A stretch of DNA of 64,000 nt from positions 1-64,000 of the forward strand of contig BQMF02000215.1 of the NCBI GenBank assembly GCA_027922465.2, read 5' to 3'. The notes beneath the pieces are model-generated. The model searched no databases, was not told the DNA's origin, and was given only the letters and a program-made list of their open reading frames with translations. Positions 20,420 to 31,844 of this stretch are shown here, piece after piece. The translations under genes and the position numbers were made by a program. The stretch's first letter is position 1; every line of letters begins with the position of its first letter. The DNA comes from Turritopsis dohrnii (Eukaryota > Cnidaria > Hydrozoa > Anthoathecata > Oceaniidae).

Positions 20420-20951
20420 AAGTGTATCTAATGTCATCAGATCCGGGAATGTTTCAAAACCATTAACACCTGCGCATGGAGACATTGAGGTTTTGTTGGA
20501 ATGTCACTAACAGTTTTATGATTTTTGCCATTGTTTACGCGAAATTGCAGGAATTCGAGGCGTGCAAAAATTCCACGTTTTAAACTATTGTCAATTGATT
20601 AAAGGTCTGGCAAATAATAAATGATTTGATGATAGGTTCTATCACTTAATGATGGGAATGGAACGAGAATAACATGGTATGAGGAGCAACCGACAAATAT
20701 TATGACAGCACTTTCATTACGATACTCACATCGCTACCGAAAAACACACGGTCAGATTGCAATCATCAGGTCGGAGGTTTGTAAATGAGACTTGAGGAGG
20801 CGCTGCACTTTCAAAATTACGCCGTAAACTATAACATATATCTTCATAAACTGCATCATAATATTGTCAGACATTTTCCTTCCAAATTCATTATAAACAT
20901 GGTATTTTATGTAATACATGTTGGTACTTCTCTTAACAGCTCTCCACCAAC

Positions 20952-21023
20952 TCCCGTGTTGTCTAGTGGTTAGGATCCGGCGCTCTCACCGCCGTGGCCG
21001 GGGTTCGATTCCCGGCACGGGAG
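20952..21023 (+). tRNA. tRNA-Glu (CTC), copy 2, slightly altered
   Basis: Same anticodon CTC and a perfect acceptor stem (TCCCGTG/CACGGGA). Two differences from copy 1 matter: a G-to-T change before the A box (GTGTTGTCTAG) and a T-stem mismatch from CCCGG instead of CCCCG. Promoter boxes are largely retained, so it may still be transcribed, but folding is weaker. Confidence 0.85.
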
Positions 21024-21842
21024 AATAAACATCACAGTTCGTGCATTTAAAACTTCTAATTTGCACAAAATTTGTCAATTACGATTGATAACATACTTAT
21101 GTTTAACTGCTTCTCCTGCTGTATAAACTTTAACAATGTGAAATTAGTAAATTACACGGATGTCCAAATGCAAATTATATTGAAACTTGGCACAAAATGG
21201 TTTAACAAGAATGTGCGGCAAGAACAATCTTCCCAAATGCAAATATCAAAGAGTTGTTAGTTTATAACTAAAGCACTTCAACAATGCCCCAGTGTCGCTA
21301 CCTATTGTATCTAAATCGGCGGTGACAAGAAACTTCCCAAAGTTAAGTATCGAAATATTCTAAGATGACAACTAAAGCACTTCAACAATGCCGCAGTGTC
21401 AGTGCCTATTAAGTGAAGAATTTTAATAAATGAAACAAAATGTTTCAGTTGCAGGACATCTGCAGTAGGAGAATTCAAAGTTAGCACTACAAACTCCAAC
21501 GATGTTGCAGAAGTGCGTCATTGGGTAGAATCGGCTGTTAAGTACTTAGTTGTTGGACTTATTACTCGTTAATCTGTCAACACAAACGGAAATTATCATT
21601 TGATTTAAATGAAGGACCACTCGACTTCATATGACATGGGCAAAGGATAAACACATATTTAAGAAAGATTCTGGGTCACTTTGACAACCGTATAAGTTAT
21701 TTCATTAAGACAATGTAGGATGTCATTTTCTCCAATTTCAAAAAATTCCTTAAAAATAATCGAAGCATTAACGGACTATAACGTTTACGCCGTAATTGCA
21801 TAGAAATTATATGAAAGGTTCTTGGAAGACTGCAACAATCAA

Positions 21843-21914
21843 GCCGTGATACTACAGTGGTTAGTACATTGCGTTGCGGCCGCAATAACCCAGGCTCGAT
21901 TCCTGGTCACAGCA
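21843..21914 (+). tRNA. tRNA-His-like, copy 2, anticodon position GCG
   Basis: Clearly a copy of the upstream tRNA-His, but the anticodon loop is TTGCGGC, placing GCG (an Arg-type anticodon) at 21876-21878. The A box is altered (TACTACAGTGG), the B box is GGCTCGATTCC, and the acceptor stem has a C/A mismatch (GCCGTGA/TCACAGC). It is probably a decaying pseudogene, although the anticodon stem is intact. Confidence 0.8.
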
Positions 21915-22436
21915 TAATCTATCTGATGTCATCAGATCCGGGAATGTTTCAACACCTGCGCATGAAGACATTGAGGTTTTGTTGGAATGTCACTAACAGT
22001 TTTGTGATTTTTGACATTCTTTACGCGCAATTGCAGAGAGTCAAGGCGTGCAAAAATTCCACGTTTTAAACTATTGTCAATTGATAAAGGTCTGGCAAAT
22101 AATAAATGATTTGGTGATAGGTTCTATCACTTAATGATGGGAATGGAACAAGAATAACATGGTATGAGAAGTAAGCGACAAATATTATGGCAGCACTTTG
22201 ATTACGATACTCACATCGCTACGGAAAAACACACGGTTAGATTGCAATCATCAGGTTGGAGGTTTGTAAATGAGACTTGAGGAGGCGCTGCACTTTCAAA
22301 ATGACGCCGTAAACAATAACATATATCTTCATAAACTGCATCATAATATTGTCAGACATTTACCTTCCAAATTCACCATAAACATGGTATGTTATGTAAT
22401 ACATGTTAGTACTTCTATTAACAGCTCTCCACCAAC

Positions 22437-22508
22437 TCCCGTGTGGTGTAGTGGTTAGGATCCGGCGCTCTCACCGACGTGGCCGGGGTTCGATTCCCCG
22501 CACGGGAG
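22437..22508 (+). tRNA. tRNA-Glu (CTC), copy 3, altered
   Basis: The acceptor and T stems are perfect, and the anticodon is CTC. A G-to-A difference in the 3' anticodon stem (CGACG) creates one mismatch, and the A box has GTGTAG instead of GTCTAG. It is possibly functional, possibly an early pseudogene. Confidence 0.82.
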
Positions 22509-23075
22509 AATAAACATCACAGTTCGTGCATTTAAAACTTCTAATTTGCACAAAATTTGTCAATTACGATTGATATCGTAATTATGTTTATCTGCTTCTC
22601 CTGCAGCATAAACTATAACAATGTGAAACTAGTCAATTACACGGATGTCCAAATGCAAATTATATTGAAACTTGGCAAAAATTGGTTTAACAAGAATGTG
22701 CGGCAAGAACAATTTCCCAAATGCAAATATCAAAAAGTTGTTAGTTTATAACTAAAGCACTTCAACAATGCCCCAGTGTCGTTACCTATTGTATCTAAAT
22801 GGGCGGTGAGAAGAAACTTCCCAAATGTAAGTATCGAAATATTCTAAGATGACAACTAAAGCACTTCAACAATGCCGCAGTGTCAGCGGTTGAGCTGTCA
22901 CTGTTCTTCTATAAGCACATTTTCAGTATAACAATGGTATGATTTTGTTTGTTAAAACTCATCGTTATAAAATTTTTACTAATCAAACAACAAGATAATT
23001 CGTAACTTGCGTATTTCTAAATAATTGTTTCCACAAGAATGCGTTTCCCTATACACCTCTCCCGAATTCGTTTTT

Positions 23076-24545
23076 GTATTCCTGCGTAAGCAAGGAATAC
23101 TTTGAAACCGTTCGTGTTTTTTTTGTTTTTTTTTTTTTTTTTTTTTTTTTTTCACTGTCCAAACCTAGACCAATTTTTGTCGATGGAAAATAGCCACTCA
23201 AATCATTAATGTTCCCAACTTACATTCTTTTTATGATTTAACAGTCTAAACTCACACTATGTTCATTGTATACAAGTACTTTGCTTGAAAAGACTCTAAA
23301 AGTGTAAAATATAAGCTCTAGTGAAAGGAATAATTAACATATGGCTAAATCGCAGATGCCAAGGTAGAAATGTTGTTTCGTGTGAGTCTTATGCAACGTT
23401 CTTACGTTTTCCGTAGTTGTTTTAAAAATGGAAGCGAAGAAGAATGCGTAGATCTGTGAAAGTTTCTTTGTTGAATATATGGATATAGAAGAGGTTGTAG
23501 TACGGCTGTAAAACTTAAAAGAATCAAGAACATTTATGATCCAAACTGATAATCTACGTGAAACTAATATTCTTAGTAGTCATTCTTGATAAATAAGCAG
23601 TTCTTGATGCTTCAAAACAGATATGAACGACTACAAATAGGGTATGTTTATATCGATTTAATGCGTAAGGTTTCTATTAGTCTTTCTAAATATAATACAA
23701 TTTTTTAATTCATGTTCCTATATAAGCTACCCTGTTTTTATAAAGCTCTGGAATCATGAAGCACAGCTCATTTTCCTCATCAACTTCTACCTATTTTATT
23801 TATCATTTGATGACCACTTTTTTAATTGACTAGTCGAATTTAAAATATTGTATGATTCTAAAATTTGTATACTATCAAGCTGACGATAAAATGGAAACAC
23901 AGATATTTTTATTATTTCGCATGGCCAAGTAAAAGTTTTTATTATGAAGTTCAGGTACAAACAACATAAAGATTTTCATACTGTATAGTTTTAAAAGGAG
24001 TATTTTGAAACGTCCACGGAAGAGTGTTCTCTAATGGATTTTTAAACTGACGGTGTTCCTTTTTATGCCTGATCTCCGGCAAATATTTTTCAAAGTCTCT
24101 TAACTTTTATGATGCTCTCGGGAATGTAATTAAATGAATTCGAAGTTATTACTTCTTAAGCACAGACTTTTCTTGACGCGACAAACTTTTTATTACTTAA
24201 TTACTTCTTGAAGATTCTTTAGGGAATACAACTTTGAATTAAAATCTTTTTTACAAAATCTTTAAATTGAAGCAAGACTGTAGTTTTATATGAGACAACA
24301 AAGTTTAATTGTTATCGTTGTTAAAAGGTAAAAGGTATATATATTCGTAGTAAAAATTGAAATACTAAGAATATCAAATGATATTTTTATCGTAAGTAAA
24401 AGGTAAAATGTAAAATACTGCAAACATCATTCTGCATTATGCATATCGTTTTAAAGCGTGAACTAACATTCATTTTTTTCTGAAAAGCCTCCAGAAAGTC
24501 TTCCAGTCATCTGCAGGAATACTTCTGCCCGGTAGGGCATCTTGT
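23076..24545. repeat. Hairpin-ended repeat family, copy A (~1.47 kb)
   Basis: The left end is a hairpin, GTATTCC-loop-GGAATAC, then a long T tract. The body starts near CACTGTCCAAACC, and the right end has GCAGGAATACTTCTGCCC followed by GGTAGGGCAT, another small hairpin. The string GTATTCCTGCG at the left reappears as its complement at the right in copies B and C (CGCAGGAATAC). No coding capacity was seen. The family is not recognised; it may be a nonautonomous DNA transposon. Confidence 0.8.
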
Positions 24546-25222
24546 TCCCATTTGAAATAGCATTTGAACTTAGGAGAGAAAATACTGTACATAGAATCGC
24601 GTATTTCTTTCATTTTTTTGCCATTATCTACATATTAATAGCCGATTCTCCGTTTGTTTGTTTGTTTGTTTGTCTGTAAGTCACGCAAAATGGTAGATGA
24701 GTTGTGAGCGAAATTATTTCTTTTTTGTGTGCGACGTGAGTTCGAAGCAAATACATTCAATCCCCAATCGAACGTGACTTTTTTTGGCTGATGAACTAAT
24801 AGGAATAACGTTTTGTTTTTATTATTATTGTTAGTTTTATATTCCACGTTGACTTGGCTTTGAAAACAATACATCAACTAAAAACAAAGAAACTAACTGA
24901 TTAAACATTTTGGACAAAAAGCAGCAGTGGCAGAACGTGGCAGCATGTGCGGTTTGCCAGTGTATCCTAAAGCTTGCCTGACTGTCTGAGACGGGTGAAC
25001 TTTTTTTCGAGCAATCAAAATGTTTAAAAACCGATAGGTAAAAAAACAGTATCATGAAACAAAATATTTTTTTGCTTTTGTCTTAATACTTGTCTTAATT
25101 TCTTTTAATCGATTTCTTTTAATCTATTTTAATCTGATCGAACGTTTTTTATTCGCTTCATGCATTTAGCACGTGCATTTTTTTCTCCTCCCGTGTGATC
25201 TTTTTAAGAGAAACCATTTTTT
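24546..25222. other. Spacer between repeat copies A and B
   Basis: No gene recognised. A (GTTT)n run lies near 24654-24675, and minus-strand ORFs of 72-80 codons here have no family features. Confidence 0.5.
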
Positions 25223-26860
25223 GTATTCCTGCGTAAGCAAGGAATACTTTGAAACCGTTCGTGTTTTTTTTTTTTTTTTTTTCACTGTCCAAACCTAGAC
25301 CAATTTTTGTCGATGGGAAATAGCCACTCAAATCATTAATGTTCCCAACTTACATTCTTTTTATGATTTAACAGTCTAAACTCACACTATATTCATTGTA
25401 TACAAGTTCTTTGCTTGAAAAGACTCTAAAAGTTTAAAATATAAGCTCTAGTGAAAGGAATAATTAACATATGGCTAAATCGTAGATGCCAAGGTAGAAA
25501 TGTTGTTTCATGTGAGTCTTATTCAACGTTCTCACGTTTTCCGTAGTTGTTTTAAAAATGGAAGCGAAGAAGCATTCGTAGATCTGTGAAAGTTTCTTTG
25601 TTGAATATATGGATATAGAAGAGGTTGTAGTACGGCTGTAAAACTTAAAAGAATCAAGAACATTTATGATCCAAACTGATAATCTACGTGAAACTAATAT
25701 TCTTAGTAGTCATTCTTGATAAATAAGCAGTTCTTGATGCGTCAAAACAGATATGAACGACTACAAAAACGGTTTGCTTACATCGATTTAAAAAAATGCG
25801 TAAGGTTTCTATTAGTCTTTTTCTAAATATAATACAGTTTTCTATTTCATGTTCCTAGGTAAGCTATCCTGTTTTTATAAAGCTCTGGAATCTTGAAGCA
25901 CAGCTCATTTTCCTCATCAGCTTATACCCATTTTATTAATCAATAGATGACCACTTTTTTAATTGACTAGTCGAATTTAAATTATTGTATTATTGTAAAT
26001 TTTGTATACTATCAAGCTGACGATAAAAAGGAAACACAGATATTTTTATTATTTCGCAAGGCCAAGTAAAAGTTTTTATTATGAAGTTCAGGTACAAACA
26101 ACATAAAGATTTTCATACTGTATAGTTTTAAAAGGAGTATTTTGAAACGTCCACGGAAGAGTGTTCTCTAATGGATTTTTAAACTGATGGTGTTCCTTTT
26201 TAAACTTGATCTCCGGCAAAATTTTTCAAAGTCTCTTAACTTTTATGATGCTCTCGGGAATGTAATTAAATGAATTCGAAGTTATTACTATTTACGCCAC
26301 AGATATTTCCTTCAAAACTTAATGTGACAAAGTTTTCATTACTTAATTACTTTTTGAAGATGCTTTAGTGAATATAACTGTTAATAAAAAACTTTTTGAA
26401 AAAATCTCTAAATGATACAAAACAGTGCAGTTTATATAAAATAACAAATATTATTTCTTTCACAGCTACAAGATAAACTGTACAACACAAAGAACATCAT
26501 ACCACATTATGCATATTGTTTTAAACCGTGAACAAACATTCACCTTTTAAAGCACAGATTATTCTTAACGCGATAATCTTTTAATTAGTTAATTGCTTCT
26601 TGAAGATGCTTTAGGGAGTGCAACTTCGAATGGAAATCTTTTTAAAAAAATCTCTAAATTGATGCAAGACTGAAGTTTTATATGAAACAACAAAGTTTAA
26701 TAGTTATCGTAGCTAAAAGGTAAAATGTAAAACACTGCAAACATCATTCCGTATTATGCATATGGTTTTAAAGCGTGAACTAACACTCATTTCTTTCTGA
26801 AAAGGCTCCAGAAAGTCTTACAGTCATCCGCAGGAATACTTCTGCCCGGTAGGGCATCTT
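25223..26860. repeat. Hairpin-ended repeat family, copy B (~1.64 kb)
   Basis: Matches copy A through the hairpin, T tract and most of the body, but has an extra internal segment of about 240 bp near 26510-26754. There ATTATGCATAT...GTTTTAAA occurs twice, showing an internal duplication not present in copy A. The right end joins directly to copy C. Confidence 0.85.
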
Positions 26861-28455
26861 GTTTGTTTGTTTGTTTTTTTTACTGTCCAAACGTAGACCA
26901 ATTTTTGTCGATGGGAAATAGTCAGTCAAATCCTCTAAGTTCCAAACTTACATTTTTTCTATGCTTTAAATATCTTAACTCACACTACATTCATTGTGTG
27001 CAAGTAATTTGCTTGAAAAGACTCTAAAGGTGTATAATATAAGCTCTACTGAAAGGAATTGTTGACATATGGCTCAATCGCAGATGCCAAGGTAGAAATG
27101 TTTTTCACGTGAGTCTTATGCAACGTCCTTACGTTTTCCGTAGTTGTTTTAAAAATGGAAGCGAAGAAGCACGCGTAGATCTGAGAAAGTTTCTTTGTTG
27201 AATATATGGATATAGAAGAGGTTATACGGCTGTCAAACTTAAAAGAATCAAGAACATTTATGATCCAAACTGATAATCTACGTGAAACTAATACTCTTAG
27301 TAGTTATTCGTGATAAATAAGCAGTCTTTGATGCTTCAAATCAGATATGAACGACTACAAAAACGGTATGCTTACATCGATTTAAAAAAATGCGTAAGGT
27401 TTCTATTAGTCTTTTTCTAAATATAATACAATTTTCTATTTCATGTTCCTAGGTAAGCTATCCTATTTTTATAAAGCTCTGGAATCTTGAAGCACAGCTC
27501 ATCTTCCTCATCAGCTTATACCCATTTTATTAATCAATAGATGACCACTTTTTTAATTGACTAGTCGAATTTAAAATATTGTATGATTCTAAAATTTGTA
27601 TACTATCAAGCTGACGATAAAAAGGAAACACAGATATTTTTATTATTTCGCAAGGCCAAGTAAAAGTTTTTTGTTATGAAGTTCAGGTACAAACAACATA
27701 AAGATTTTCATACTGTATAGTTTTAAAAGGAGTATTTTGAAACGTCCACGGAAGAGTGTTCTCTAATGGATTTTTAAATTGACGGTGTTCCTTTTTAAGC
27801 TTGATCTCCGGCAAAATTTTTCAAAGTCTCTTAACTTTTATGATGCTCTCGGGAATGTAATTAAATGAATTCAAAGTTATTACTATTTACGCCACAGATT
27901 TTCCCTTCAAAACTTAATGTGACAAAGTTTTCATTACTTAATTACTTTTTGAAGATGCTTTAGGTAATATAACTATGAATAAAAAACTTTTTGAAAAAAT
28001 CTCTAAATGATGCAAAACAGTGCAGTTTATATGAAATAACAAATATTATTTCTTTCACAGCTACAAGATAAACTGTAAAACACAAAGAACATCATACCAC
28101 ATTATGCATATTGTTTTAAACCGTGAACAAACATTCACCTTTTAAAGCACAGATTATTCTTAACGCGATAATCTTTTAATTAGTTAATTGCTTCTTGAAG
28201 ATGCTTTAGGGAGTGCAACTTCGAATGGAAATCTTTTTAAAAAAATCTCTAAATTGATGCAAGACTGAAGTTTTATATGAAACAACAAAGTTTAATAGTT
28301 ATCGTAGCTAAAAGGTAAAATGTAAAACACTGCAAACATCATTCCGTATTATGCATATGGTTTTAAAGCGTGAACTAACACTCATTTCTTTCTGAAAAGG
28401 CTCCAGAAAGTCTTACAGTCATCCGCAGGAATACTTCTGCCCGGTAGGGCATCTT
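26861..28455. repeat. Hairpin-ended repeat family, copy C (~1.6 kb)
   Basis: Begins at the T-rich tract without the left hairpin, immediately after the right end of copy B (GGGCATCTTGTTTG). It shares the internal duplication with copy B, so B and C are closer to each other than to A and probably arose by tandem duplication or unequal exchange in the T-rich tract. Confidence 0.85.
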
Positions 28456-28479
28456 CTTATATGTTGTTTTCTTGCTATA

Positions 28480-28615
28480 TTGTCCATACGGGCCTTGTTT
28501 TGATGTACTCTTTTGTTATCTGGTATTTATTAAGTTATAGATTTTGATCATTAACAAACCGCAGTGGGAAAATTTTCGGTAATTATAAGCACAGAGACGA
28601 GGCCCGTATGGACAA
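28480..28615. mobile_element. Small MITE with TTGTCCATACGGGCC inverted ends (136 bp)
   Basis: The perfect 15-base inverted repeats TTGTCCATACGGGCC and GGCCCGTATGGACAA enclose about 106 bp with no coding content. No clear target duplication is seen. Confidence 0.75.
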
Positions 28616-28779
28616 CTCAGCCAAAATATAGTATATAAACATGAATTCGGGAAAGGTGTATTATACTTTAATAATCAATATAGCCAACGTGAGTTACTTG
28701 CCAAACTTGCCAAAGTCTTGGATTATTCTTCCACTGGATAGTTATCGGCATAATCCAAAAGTGAATTGGATTTGAGGTA

Positions 28780-29318
28780 CCTTATAGGCCCTTTTTACGC
28801 CGGCCCTAATTTAACGCCGGCCCTTTTTACGTCGGCCCTTATTCTGCCACCCCAAGATTTTGCCTTAACGCCACTTAGGGCCGTTATTTACGCCTCAAAA
28901 GTAAAAAAGAAAAAAAAATTTTAAGCACTATTTTTCACTTTTTCTGTTCAAATTTTAACTTATACTACAAATGTCTTCTAATATATATCATCTAATACAT
29001 CGTAAGACTTAATCTATTATAGCTATTTCGTCCTCTTTTTCATTAATGCTTCATTATTTTTTCTAATTCCCTCATCGTCATCTGATTCTACCTCTATTTC
29101 TGCTTCAACTTCCCCTTCATTTGACTCTTCATTGTCTCCAAAGAGTTCTTTCACATCTAAAGTTTGTTTCATTTTTTCAAATCCAAATTTCAACTTTAAA
29201 AAATAACGCCGATTTTTTGAAAAATTTCCATTTTTTGGCCCTTTTTACGCCGGCCCTTTTAACGCCTCGCACCAAAATTAACGCCACATTAGGGCCGGCG
29301 TAAAAAGGGCCGATAAGG
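28780..29318. mobile_element. TA-flanked MITE rich in GGCCCTTTTTACGCC (539 bp)
   Basis: Ends are CCTTATAGGCCCTTTTTACG and the near-complement finishing AAAAAGGGCCGATAAGG, flanked by TA. Sub-terminal blocks of GCCGGCCCT and TTAACGCC repeat several times in both arms. There is no transposase. The layout (CCTTA ends, repeated arms, TA duplication) parallels the TTAAGTGG family. Confidence 0.88.
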
Positions 29319-29483
29319 TAGCACATTGTTTTGAAAAGTTGAGGTGGATTATTTCGGCGCGAGAAAGTAGCCGTTTCTACTTAAATAATTCTCCGTGAAA
29401 GAAATGTGGCATATCATAACCTAATACATGTCTAGATCATGTGTAGAGCCTGTTACGGGCGCATTTATAGTGGAAACTACTAG

Positions 29484-30096
29484 CTAGTTAAAACGAATGT
29501 TTTCTTGAAACTTTTTAAAAATGTCATCTTGATTTTCAAACTCAAGGTTCTCGATTTCCCAAAATTGTTTGAATTTGGAGTCAATCATGTTCTCGGAATC
29601 ATAATCTTTAACGGCGCACTTTAGTGTATGTGAACTTAAAACGCTTTGTTCGTCTGTCTCCCCTGTACACATTGGACCGCTTAATATGTAACCAAATTTG
29701 GTTTTCATTGCAACTGGTGCGCCTCTTATGATTTCGTTTTCAACTATATCCCACATATAGTCTGAACCAATTAAAATATCAATGTTTAATCCTCTATTTT
29801 CAAAGTTTGAGTCAGCTAAATTTAATCTTTTCAAATGTTCGAAGTTTTTTTTGGCATAATTAATGAATTGGCCATTTAATGGTTGGCAAATATCTTTTAC
29901 ATAACATTTTATTTTCAAATCCGTTTGGTTTTTACATTGAAATTTCACTTCGACAATATCGAGAATTTCAGTCATGATTTGAGAGCCAAATGTTTTCATA
30001 GAAATCTCTCTTGTGTTAATAGTTTTCAAATTTAACTTTTTTGGTAATTCCGGAGTAATGTAGGAAGATTGGGAACCGCTGTCAAATTAAACTCTG
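29484..30096 (-). pseudogene. BEL/Pao retrotransposon protease fragment
   Basis: Minus-strand remnant of a BEL/Pao polyprotein. The aspartic protease active site DSGSQSSYI is visible just inside the left border of an inserted DNA element. The conserved downstream segment IDILIGSDYMWDIV and FGYILSGP follows. A TAA in the same frame lies two codons before the active-site aspartate. Coding ends at 29484 after FKKFQENIRFN, before the reverse transcriptase would begin, so this is a truncated, inactive copy. The gag part of the same element lies on the other side of the insertion. Confidence 0.9.
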
Positions 30097-30299
30097 CCCA
30101 GCGGGCACAAAGACGTCGTAAAGACGTCGTAAAGACGTCTTTTCAAGACGTCCCTAAGACGTCGCAAAATGGTCGCGAAGTGGGAATCTCAAAAGACGTC
30201 CCAAATACATCTTCATTGAGACGTCTCGATGACATCCCAACGACATCGTAACGACGTCGCAGGATTATGAAATTTACTTTTTCAAAAACTATAATAGGT

Positions 30300-30372
30300 C
30301 ACAGGCGGACCCGAACCTGGAACCTCTGGTGTGCCAGCCGAACTCGTAACCGTTATGCCACTGCTGCTTGTT
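30300..30372 (-). repeat. tRNA-like sequence inside the left arm
   Basis: On the minus strand an A-box-like AGTGGCATAACGGTTACGAG and a B-box-like GGTTCGGGTCC lie about 35 bases apart, with a CTGG/CCAG hairpin at the anticodon position. The pairing is too poor for a functional tRNA. It is best explained as a tRNA-derived SINE head or a decayed tRNA. Confidence 0.5.
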
Positions 30373-30439
30373 GTCAAGACGTTTAAAAACATTTACAATA
30401 AATCATTCTATACAGACTGATTGCTTTTGAAAGTTTATA

Positions 30440-31296
30440 CCTTAAGTGGATATAATTTCGCGTGGATTTAATTTCGCGGTCGGCAGAAATCTTTGATTTC
30501 GCGTGGATTTATTATCGCGGTTGATATCTTCCAGGAAAATTTCGCGTGGATTTAATTTTGCGGACAAGCGAAAATAGAAAATTTCGAAAGAAATAAAATT
30601 TTTAACATACTATCTTATCTTCTAAAACTACTGTTCACCTAACATGTATTTTACGATAAAATCAAAAAAAGTCTCTGTTTTTTAAACTTCATTAGTGTTT
30701 TCCTCATCTTTGTCTTCGTAACAGCTTTTTTTATTATTTACGAATGTTTACCCAGGATAGCCTCTTCAGTTCCGTAAGGTACTGTTATCAATGAGGGTCC
30801 TGCGAAGGAGGTCCTAGAGCATTTAAAGCCCCCATTTGGGCTACGGAAGCTGTAATGACAGGAACCGCTCAACTAGACAACCACCCTAGACATCATTCCT
30901 ACTCTCTTGCTGAGTGCTAAGCAGAGAGGATTGATTCACACTGTTATAGTCGCTGGCATGACTCGGTCGGGGATTGAACCCGCGACCTCCCGAACAGGAA
31001 GCGAGCACTCTACCACAAGGCTACCAGTCGGTAAGTGAACTTTTGTCCTTAAACTCACTGTCGTCGTAAACAAAGAAAGAATGTTATTATAAAAAATGAT
31101 TAAAAACCATGCCTGTTATACTCTACCCCTTACAAATACTCAAAAAATTACGTTTTGAAAAATTCAATTTCGCGTGGATTTAATTTCGCGGTTGGCCGAA
31201 TTTTTATTGATTTCGCGTGGATTTAATTTCGCGTTTTTTTGAAAAAACCGCGAAAACCGCGAAATTTAATCCACGCGAAATTTTATCCACTTAAGG
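30440..31296. mobile_element. TTAAGTGG-family MITE, copy 2, with SINE insert
   Basis: Nearly identical to the element at 15290-15841 and flanked by TA. Its length is 857 bp; removing the 305-bp insertion at 30730-31034 leaves exactly 552 bp, the length of copy 1. Only a few substitutions separate the copies, so both inserted recently relative to the BEL/Pao fragment. Confidence 0.93.
30730..31034 (-). mobile_element. tRNA-derived SINE (305 bp)
   Basis: Read on the minus strand it starts with a tRNA-like head: A box TGGTAGCCTTGTGGTAGAGT and B box GGGTTCAATCCCC, about 35 bases apart. A tRNA-unrelated body follows, and the 3' tail ends TAAATAATAAA. The borders are exact because the uninterrupted MITE copy at 15290 supplies the empty site (AGCTTTT|GTGAAC). 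No obvious target duplication remains. Confidence 0.9.
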
Positions 31297-31298
31297 TA

Positions 31299-31788
31299 AT
31301 TGTTTCGAAGGTCGTTATTGAATCTGAACAGAGACGTCCCAAAAACGTCGTAAAAGGATCCCAATTGCGACGTCTCGTTCCAGACGTCCCTACGACGTCC
31401 CAAAATGATTTTAAGTTTATAATTGTTTCGAAGGTCGTTATTCAATCCGTATAAAGACGTCCCAAAAACGTCGTAAAAGGATCCCAATTGCGACGTCCCG
31501 TTTCAGACGTTCCTACGACGTCCCAAAATGATCTTAAGTTTATAATTGTTTTGAAGGTCGTTATGCAATCCGTATAAGGACGTCCTAAAAACGTCGTAAA
31601 AGGATCCCAATTGTGACGTCCCGTTTCAGACGTCCCAACGACGTCGCAAAATGATCTTAAATTTACAATTGTTTCGAAGGTCGTTATTCAGTCCGTATAA
31701 AGACGTCCCAAAAACGTCGTAAAAGGATCCCAATTGCGACGTCTCGTTTCAGACGTCCCTACGACGTCCCAAAATGATCTAGAAAGCA
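31299..31788. repeat. ~123-bp tandem repeat, four units, in the GACGTC element
   Basis: Units start with ATTGTTT(C/T)GAAGGTCGTTA at 31299, 31422, 31544 and 31668. Each contains GACGTCC, AAAACGTCGTAAAAGGATCC and further GACGTC motifs. They make up the right arm of the TIR element. The short ORFs predicted here follow from the repeats and are not genes. Confidence 0.92.
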
Positions 31789-31844
31789 AACGACCATTTT
31801 ACGATTAAAATAAGACGTCTCAAAGACGTCTTGTGCCCGCTGGG

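Larger units (their letters stand above)
19203..22886. repeat. Tandem array of ~1.45-kb units carrying tRNA-Glu and tRNA-His
   Basis: Two full units and one partial unit start at about 19203, 20646 and 22132, each opening with TTAATGATGGGAATGGAA. tRNA-Glu copies at 19509, 20952 and 22437 give periods of 1443 and 1485 bp. Each complete unit has tRNA-Glu(CTC) near its start and tRNA-His about 840-890 bp later; the third unit breaks off before the His gene. Short ORFs shared between units are by-products. The units are roughly 95% alike by eye, with small indels, indicating segmental tandem duplication. Confidence 0.92.
30097..31844. mobile_element. TIR element rich in GACGTC, inserted in BEL/Pao
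   Basis: Ends are CCCAGCGGGCACAA and TTGTGCCCGCTGGG, exact inverses. Both arms contain many palindromic GACGTC motifs spaced 10-25 bp. It has no recognised transposase, so it is nonautonomous. It splits the gag and protease parts of the BEL/Pao copy and itself carries a MITE and a SINE. Families with these ends are widespread in invertebrates, but I do not name the superfamily. Confidence 0.9.

Noticed and set aside
19342..22751. 60-70 codon ORFs repeated in the tRNA array
   Set aside because: They recur only because the whole unit is duplicated, they overlap the tRNA genes and show no protein features.
23076..28455. Helitron interpretation of the hairpin-ended repeat
   Set aside because: A 3' hairpin is present but the copies do not end in CTRR and do not begin with a clear TC insertion border.
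30097..31844. CRISPR-like array from the regularly repeated GACGTC units
   Set aside because: The units are ~123-bp tandem repeats without unique spacers, inside a transposon with inverted ends, in a eukaryotic genome.
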